64,000 bases of DNA from Bradyrhizobium sp. (lineage in GTDB: Bacteria > Pseudomonadota > Alphaproteobacteria > Rhizobiales > Xanthobacteraceae), in NCBI RefSeq assembly GCF_027307225.1, contig NZ_DAHUXJ010000149.1:1-64000 (forward strand), written 5' to 3'. The translations under genes and the position numbers were made by a program. Each line of letters starts with the position of its first letter. Position 1 is the first letter of the stretch. Of the stretch, positions 56,593 through 64,000 are shown in pieces. The notes below the pieces were generated by a model. The model saw only the letters and a list, made by a program, of their open reading frames with translations. It was not told the DNA's origin and did not search any database.

Positions 56593-57783
56593 CTAGTATT
56601 TGCTCAACGTCCACTTACCTGTCTGATCGAAATGCTTGGAGCGCGAATACCCTCCAGTATTCCACAACGCGTCGAAAACCGGTCGGGAAGCACGTTGATA
56701 AGATTCTTCGGCGCCGTATTGCTCGATGACGGCTTCGGGCAGCTCAAGGACGTCCCGGTCGATTTGCGGAGGATCGTCAATGGGCCTAGGTTCAACCCCT
56801 AAACGGGCCCCACGAACCCCTTGCAGCGTCACCATCAGCACAATTGGCGGTGGGACTTCCAGCTGCTGTAAGGCGGCAAAATAATTGGGAAGCTGTTGGA
56901 AAATCCAACGATCAAAAGCTAGGGTCGGTATCCAAACGGCCCCGTCTGTTGGGTCGCCCGTGACGCGAACCTTGACGGCTTCGATCGCTCCGGTCCTGAA
57001 GACTTGTGTATATGAGACGCATTTGTTGTTTGCTCCATGAGACAGGGTTGAAAATCCATCAAAGTTAATGCGCGGCGAGTAACCCATTGTGCCCATGGGC
57101 TTTAAGAGCTCTTGAAGTGTATTAGCTTTTGCAAGGTCGATATTATTTTCAATCCCGAAAGATGAGGCAGGCAAGAGGTGGAGGACGAGGCGGCCATTAT
57201 TTTTTACGAGAGGAGCAATAGCTTCACCAGCATCGATCTTTGCTAAACGCTGAGCACGGAATAAGCGCACCCTGTCCAAGGCCGTTGCCGACGATGTAAA
57301 AAGAACACGTAGCTCTTCTACGCTAAACTCGTACGCGCCCGCCGAGTTTCGACCATAGATGCGGTTGGTATTTCTGGCACTAACGCGATGGGGAGGATTC
57401 CAACTTTTCGGGATTCTTAGCAGAAGCACATAGCCGCCGCCGCCGCTTATTGAGATTGCCTTCATCCGTAGTCCAGAGATGCGCGGTTCTAGGCCGTCTC
57501 GAACCAAGCTTTCTAGTCTCTGTAAGTCCTGGTCAGGGTCACCGCTTAACGCAGATATTGCTGACGGAACGCCGCCCACTTCGTCAATACCGATCGCGAG
57601 ATGACCGCCCGAAGAATTCGCGAAGGAAGAAACGTCTTTCAGAAATTCCTTTACATCGGCGTCGGCGCGGCCATACATGTCTCTCTTGTAGTCGACGAGA
57701 ACGCCTTCAGGCACACCGGCGCTTACCTGTTCGCTTAAGTGAGCTTCCGATATGTTATCGAAGCTGATGCTTGATAGGCTCAT
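56593..57783 (-). CDS. AlbA_2 (Schlafen-like) domain protein
   Basis: A 396-residue protein. The first 180 residues match the AlbA_2/Schlafen-core domain: an acidic-Lys motif VLVDYKRDMYGRADADVKEF, FANSSGGHLAIGIDEVGG, GGGYVLLLRIPKSWNPPHRV and NRIYGRNSAGAYEFSVEEL. The remaining 210 residues are not recognised. AlbA_2 domains occur in transcriptional regulators and, in Schlafen proteins, as nucleases; some accompany phage-defence systems. Its DNA is AT-richer than that of the neighbours, and it stands beside gene remnants, so recent acquisition is likely. No partner gene is seen. Confidence 0.72.
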   Translation of the reverse strand: MSLSSISFDNISEAHLSEQVSAGVPEGVLVDYKRDMYGRADADVKEFLKDVSSFANSSGGHLAIGIDEVGGVPSAISALSGDPDQDLQRLESLVRDGLEPRISGLRMKAISISGGGGYVLLLRIPKSWNPPHRVSARNTNRIYGRNSAGAYEFSVEELRVLFTSSATALDRVRLFRAQRLAKIDAGEAIAPLVKNNGRLVLHLLPASSFGIENNIDLAKANTLQELLKPMGTMGYSPRINFDGFSTLSHGANNKCVSYTQVFRTGAIEAVKVRVTGDPTDGAVWIPTLAFDRWIFQQLPNYFAALQQLEVPPPIVLMVTLQGVRGARLGVEPRPIDDPPQIDRDVLELPEAVIEQYGAEESYQRASRPVFDALWNTGGYSRSKHFDQTGKWTLSKY

Positions 57784-57810
57784 TTTATTGTCTCGTTGAA
57801 GAGCCGTTCC

Positions 57811-60939
<3,129 letters not shown>

Positions 60940-61000
60940 ATCGGGATTTCCACGCGACGCATTCGGGCGCGTCGCCGGAGCAGCGATCAGACGCCAAAGG

Positions 61001-61167
61001 ATAGTGCGGCGAATTTGAAGTTCCTATCGGTATTCACGGCAAGTTCGCAATAGGAACTTCAAATTCAAAGCCGCACTATGATCATTTACTGCTGGAGCTC
61101 CTTTGATTCCGAAGTTCGCATGAGAGGTCGCCGCGACCGCTTGCGAACTTCGAAATCGGAGCTCCAG
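61001..61167. repeat. Paired bulged-palindrome element (copy B), inverted relative to copy A
   Basis: Hairpin B1 at 61001-61079: left arm ATAGTGCGGC-GAATTTGAAG, right arm complementary with an extra AAA before GCCGCACTAT. Hairpin B2 at 61092-61167: left arm CTGGAGCTCC-TTT-GATTCC, right arm complementary without the triplet. The reverse complement of this element aligns along its whole length with copy A at 29186-29344. Confidence 0.9.
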
Positions 61168-61172
61168 TTTCG

Positions 61173-61187
61173 GAACATAGGAAGAAC
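61173..61187. promoter_or_regulatory. Candidate LexA (SOS) box upstream of uvrA
   Basis: GAAC-ATAGGAA-GAAC, an exact match to the alphaproteobacterial LexA consensus GAAC-N7-GAAC. It lies 234 bases before the uvrA start, and the repeat element B stands between. About two such matches are expected by chance in 64 kb on both strands, so position next to a known SOS gene is the main support. Confidence 0.6.
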
Positions 61188-61314
61188 GGGAATCGATTTC
61201 CAGTGCCGCGTGACAACCATCAACGGATTGTTGGGGTGCTGACCGCTGCTGCCACTCCATTCGGCGCGTCTTCTTCGCGCGAACCGGTTCCCGAATACGC
61301 CAATGACGGCAATG

Positions 61315-61341
61315 AAAAAGCCGGCGAAACCGCCGGCTTTT
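61315..61341 (-). terminator. Intrinsic terminator of the omp gene
   Basis: AAAAGCCGGCG pairs with CGCCGGCTTTT around AAAC, ending in a T-run on the minus strand, 22 bases beyond the stop codon. The A-run on the other side makes it potentially bidirectional. Confidence 0.92.
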
Positions 61342-61363
61342 GGAATCGATCAGTTCGCCGCGA

Positions 61364-62101
61364 TCAGTACTTCGCAACGACCGGGCCGCCCCAGCGATAG
61401 TTGACACGCACCGATACCAGATCGGCATCGCCATGCAGCCGATCAGTGCTGACGACCGCACCGGTGTTCGGGTTGGTGAAGGTGGTGTTGTTGGTGGCGA
61501 CGAACAGGTGATCGTACTCAAAAGCCGCCGACCAGTTCGGCGCAAACGAGAATTCGAGGCCGGCGCCGACAGTGCCGCCCCAGCGGTTATCGCCGGATGC
61601 CGTTCCGCTCAGCGTGCCGGCAGTGAGGATGTCGTTGCGATCGGCAACGATCGCTCCGCCGCCCTTGATGTAGAGCAGCGCCGTATTCCAGGCGTAACCG
61701 ACCTGGCCGGTGAACAGGCCGAACGCCTCGACGCGCGAACGGTTGGTATTGCCGGTGATGGAGCTGACATTGCTGCCGTTCAGGCTTGCCCAGTCGCCCT
61801 GGGCATCAAAGCCCCAAACCCATGCGCCGGTTTGCCAGCGATAGCCGGCCTGGCCGCCCGCGAAACCGCCGGACGGGTTGTGGCAGCCTTCCGGGCCGAC
61901 AGCGGGAGCGATTTGATCCCAGCAACTATTCGCTGTACCCCAGCCGCCGTTTAGGCCGACGTAGAAGCCGCTCCAATCGTAAACCGCCGGCATCATTTCC
62001 GGCGCTTTCGTGTAGGTCCGGGCAGGCAAATCAGCCGCCACTGCCGGTGCCACCGCTCCCAAGGCAAGGAGAGCAACAGCGCCCAGCAAAATCCCCTTCA
62101 T
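61364..62101 (-). CDS. Outer-membrane beta-barrel protein (Omp25/RopB-like)
   Basis: A 245-residue pre-protein with signal peptide MKGILLGAVALLALGAVAPA (cleavage after AVAA). The family feature AADLPARTYTKAP is followed by a barrel (YDWSGFYVGLNGGWGTANS, QAGYRWQTGAWVWGFDAQGDW, FSFAPNWSAAFEYDHLF, VSVRVNYRWGGPVVAKY with the terminal aromatic-type end). Typical of the Omp25/Omp31 porin-like group of Rhizobiales. GGAG precedes the ATG at 62101; the track start is upstream of it. It ends at a strong terminator. Confidence 0.88.
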   Translation of the reverse strand: MKGILLGAVALLALGAVAPAVAADLPARTYTKAPEMMPAVYDWSGFYVGLNGGWGTANSCWDQIAPAVGPEGCHNPSGGFAGGQAGYRWQTGAWVWGFDAQGDWASLNGSNVSSITGNTNRSRVEAFGLFTGQVGYAWNTALLYIKGGGAIVADRNDILTAGTLSGTASGDNRWGGTVGAGLEFSFAPNWSAAFEYDHLFVATNNTTFTNPNTGAVVSTDRLHGDADLVSVRVNYRWGGPVVAKY

Positions 62102-62487
62102 CTCAATAGCTCCGGCTTCTTCGTTCGCTTCGCTTGAGGAGAAGCGTTTTGTCCTATCGGTCGAAGGAGCGCCCATCTACCCCTGCTCGGACGCGACACT
62201 ACCGCAGTATGGTCCCAAAGGCCGTCTCCCAAAAGCCACAGTCCGAACCGAACTGCGCCCTGGTGAAGCCGATGATTTGTCGGGCTTTTCAGTGGCCCGA
62301 AGGGCCAAGGACGACCCAATCGAGACTTGCAGGCCGTCCCGGCGCATTTCGGCAAATTGCCCAGGAACAAAACTGGAACATTGCGGCTGGCGGTGCTATA
62401 TGTGGGGATAACACGGGATCCGCGGGCGCGCCCGGCAAGTGAGCGTATAGGGTCTGCCCGGACAAGCGAAGTGAGTGGAGAGCGGCG
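62102..62487. other. 386-base divergent control region between omp and ssb
   Basis: No gene is supported. It carries the promoters of both genes, a hairpin TGGCCC-GAA-GGGCCA near 62294, and a GAAC-N7-GAAC site about 110 bases before ssb. Confidence 0.6.
62365..62379. promoter_or_regulatory. Candidate LexA (SOS) box upstream of ssb
   Basis: GAAC-AAAACTG-GAAC, exact match to the alphaproteobacterial LexA consensus, 109 bases before the ssb start. In Sinorhizobium uvrA and ssb are adjacent, divergent and LexA-controlled; here they are separated but each keeps a box. Confidence 0.6.
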
Positions 62488-62979
62488 ATGGCAGGAAGCG
62501 TAAACAAGGTGATTCTGGTCGGAAATCTCGGCAAGGATCCCGAAATCCGGCGCACCCAGGACGGCCGTCCGATCGCCAATCTCAGCGTCGCCACTTCCGA
62601 GAGCTGGCGCGACAAGGCGACCGGCGAGCGCAAGGAAAAGACCGAGTGGCACCGTGTGGTGATCTTCAATGAAGGGCTTTGCAAGGTTGCCGAGCAGTAC
62701 CTGAAGAAGGGCGCCAAGGTTTACCTCGAAGGCCAGTTGCAGACCCGAAAGTGGACCGATCAGAGCGGTGCCGAGAAGTATTCGACCGAGGTGGTGCTGC
62801 AAGGCTTCAACTCGAACCTGACCATGCTGGACGGGCGTAGCGGCGGAGGCGGCGCCAGCGTTGGCTCCGACGATCAGGGCGGCGGCGATTTCGGTGTCAG
62901 CGGACCCTCGAGTGCGCCGCGCCGGGCGGTGGCCGCCGGCTCTCGCAGCAGCGACATGGACGACGACATCCCGTTCTGA
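62488..62979 (+). CDS. ssb: Single-stranded DNA-binding protein
   Basis: Binds exposed single strands in replication, recombination and repair. The 163-residue protein has an N-terminal OB fold ([46 protein letters not shown]), a flexible Gly-rich region ([18 protein letters not shown]) and the acidic tip MDDDIPF that recruits partner proteins. GGAGAGCGGCG precedes the ATG. It is probably under SOS control through the upstream GAAC-N7-GAAC box. Confidence 0.97.
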   Translation: MAGSVNKVILVGNLGKDPEIRRTQDGRPIANLSVATSESWRDKATGERKEKTEWHRVVIFNEGLCKVAEQYLKKGAKVYLEGQLQTRKWTDQSGAEKYSTEVVLQGFNSNLTMLDGRSGGGGASVGSDDQGGGDFGVSGPSSAPRRAVAAGSRSSDMDDDIPF

Positions 62980-63089
62980 TCTGGTTTTTCAAGCACGGCA
63001 TCGAATTTCCATCCGAACCCAAGACGGTTGCAGATGGAGTAGCGGTCGTTTGATCCGGTGCTGGATGGCGGCGAGAGGAGACGCGCGAC

Positions 63090-63488
63090 TTGAGCCTCGC
63101 ACCGTTGCTCGATGCGGAGCCTGCAATCCCTCTTCACGCGATGGCCGCGATGGCGGCCTTCGTGCTCGGCGTCATTCAGCTGGCGGGGTCCAAGGGAACG
63201 CTACCCCATCGTACCGTCGGCTGGATCTGGGTTTTGCTGATGCTCGCGGTGGCGCTGAGCTCGTTCTGGATCCATAGGATCAAGCTGTGGGGACCGTGGA
63301 GCCCGATCCACTTGTTGTCGATCTTCACGCTGACGATGCTTCCGCTCGGTGTGTGGTATGCGCACCGCCATCGGGTCGTGGATCACCGGCGCGTCATGAT
63401 CGGGATATTCTCCGGCGCTCTTGTCGTCGCCGGGCTGTTCACGCTCCTGCCAGGGCGCATCATGCATATGGTCGTTTTCGGCCCCTGA
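63090..63488 (+). CDS. DUF2306 membrane protein
   Basis: A 132-residue protein with four hydrophobic helices: AMAAMAAFVLGVIQLAG, TVGWIWVLLMLAVALSSFWI, IHLLSIFTLTMLPLGVWYAH, and GIFSGALVVAGLFTLLPG. The pattern with HRTVGW and HRRVMIG matches DUF2306, a putative membrane family without known function. Start codon TTG at 63090 after GAGGAGACGCGCGAC. It lies between ssb and gyrA on the same strand. Confidence 0.78.
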   Translation: MSLAPLLDAEPAIPLHAMAAMAAFVLGVIQLAGSKGTLPHRTVGWIWVLLMLAVALSSFWIHRIKLWGPWSPIHLLSIFTLTMLPLGVWYAHRHRVVDHRRVMIGIFSGALVVAGLFTLLPGRIMHMVVFGP

Positions 63489-63668
63489 AACCGCGCCCGT
63501 GAAGTGGCTTTTGGGTGTCGGTCCGGAGGCGCGGAATCTGGCGGGTGGACGGCCTGCTAAGTTACTGGAAAAACGAGGGGAAAATCGTCTGCTCCGGGCG
63601 ATCAAGGGGTGGTTTTGCGGCCCCCGATGCGCTATATGATCATGATTCTGATCTGACCGGATTTTCCC

Positions 63669-64000
63669 TTGTCTGAACCTGAAGATACGAAGCCCGGCGA
63701 TCCGCCGGTGCCGTCCGATATTCGTCCCGTTTCCATCCTCGACGAGATGAAGCGCTCCTACCTCGATTACGCCATGAGCGTGATCGTGGCGCGTGCGCTG
63801 CCGGATGCGCGCGACGGCCTGAAGCCGGTGCATCGGCGCATCCTGTACTCGATGTATGAGCAGGGGCACACGCCGGACAAAAAATACGTCAAATCCGCCC
63901 GAGTGGTTGGCGACGTCATCGGTAAATATCATCCGCACGGCGACCAATCGATCTACGACGCAATGGTTCGCATGGCGCAGGATTTTTCCATGCGCGTGCC
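63669..64000 (+). CDS. gyrA: DNA gyrase subunit A, N-terminal part (runs off the window)
   Basis: The first 110 codons of a gene cut by the right edge. The start is TTG at 63669, and the protein enters the family with [40 protein letters not shown], and [20 protein letters not shown]. GyrA breaks and rejoins DNA in the supercoiling reaction; the catalytic Tyr lies beyond the edge. The quinolone-resistance region has Gln at the position of E. coli Ser83 and Asp at 87. ParC is less likely in view of the N-terminal sequence and the gene context with ssb. Confidence 0.92.
   Translation, partial: MSEPEDTKPGDPPVPSDIRPVSILDEMKRSYLDYAMSVIVARALPDARDGLKPVHRRILYSMYEQGHTPDKKYVKSARVVGDVIGKYHPHGDQSIYDAMVRMAQDFSMRV

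Larger units (their letters stand above)
60940..61363. other. 424-base region between uvrA and the omp gene
   Basis: Holds, from left to right, the uvrA leader, the paired-palindrome element B (61001-61167), a GAAC-N7-GAAC site, about 125 bases without recognised features, and the omp terminator. No gene. ORF 61203-61400 and similar frames are not accepted. Confidence 0.7.

Overview
This window looks like a chromosomal segment of Bradyrhizobium or a close relative in the Nitrobacteraceae (Alphaproteobacteria). The evidence is high GC content, very dense coding, frequent TTG/GTG starts, protein sequences typical of that group (TatB, ExoR-like, Omp25-like, QueF, Mth938/squalene-synthase-like pair) and dispersed palindromic repeats like those known from its genomes. 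This is a judgement from the sequences; no database was searched. No rRNA, tRNA, CRISPR array, complete insertion sequence or prophage was seen.

Layout. 1-5 kb: start of a ppiD-like chaperone gene (minus), then tpiA, secG, pyrG, a NIPSNAP protein and a VOC protein. 5-9.5 kb: kdsA, followed by what looks like a beheaded MFS transporter gene cut off by an oppositely oriented yeiH-lysR cassette, then a dienelactone hydrolase and queF. 9.5-14.5 kb: eno, an MDR oxidoreductase, a MAPEG protein, a very long hairpin, a Tat-exported metallo-beta-lactamase-fold protein and an FMN reductase. 14.5-20.3 kb: ftsB and the complete pyruvate dehydrogenase set pdhA-pdhB-pdhC-lpd. 20.6-24.4 kb: ilvD overlapping an exoR-like gene, then erpA-xthA on the minus strand. 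24.5-40 kb: a long co-directional housekeeping run dgt, argS, SPOR protein, nagZ, scpA, scpB, tatABC, serS, a small conserved gene, surE, pcm and nlpD, with a response regulator and a DUF815 ATPase on the minus strand. 40.7-45 kb: yajC, secD, secF, an Mth938 protein and a squalene/phytoene-synthase-like protein. 45-50 kb (minus): kinase/AMP-binding-C fusion, trmFO, a DUF1127 micro-protein, a lytic transglycosylase and a DUF2189 membrane protein. 50-53 kb: DUF3597, FAH-family protein, two tandem GNAT genes and a small membrane protein. 53-55.7 kb: about 0.9 kb of repeat sequence, then minCDE. 55.7-57.8 kb: a small accessory island with a frameshifted HigA antitoxin, an ATPase fragment and an AlbA_2-domain gene. 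57.8-64 kb: uvrA, an outer-membrane barrel gene, ssb, a DUF2306 protein and the start of gyrA.

How it works together. The window is dominated by envelope and export functions (SecG, YajC-SecDF, TatABC, PpiD, NagZ, lytic transglycosylase, NlpD, KdsA), central carbon metabolism (TpiA, Eno, PDH complex), chromosome segregation and division (ScpAB, FtsB, MinCDE, SPOR protein) and DNA repair (UvrA, Ssb, Xth, GyrA). Two GAAC-N7-GAAC sites of the alphaproteobacterial LexA type lie upstream of uvrA and ssb.

The most unusual signals are structural. There is a family of paired palindromes with a conserved three-base TTT/AAA bulge (four loci), one of which sits between the candidate LexA box and uvrA. 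A palindromic element is embedded in frame inside uvrA. An AT-richer in-frame insertion sits in the catalytic core of serS. An 18-copy TGAG microsatellite begins at the scpA stop codon. One gene fuses a kinase-like domain to the C-terminal subdomain of acyl-CoA synthetases.
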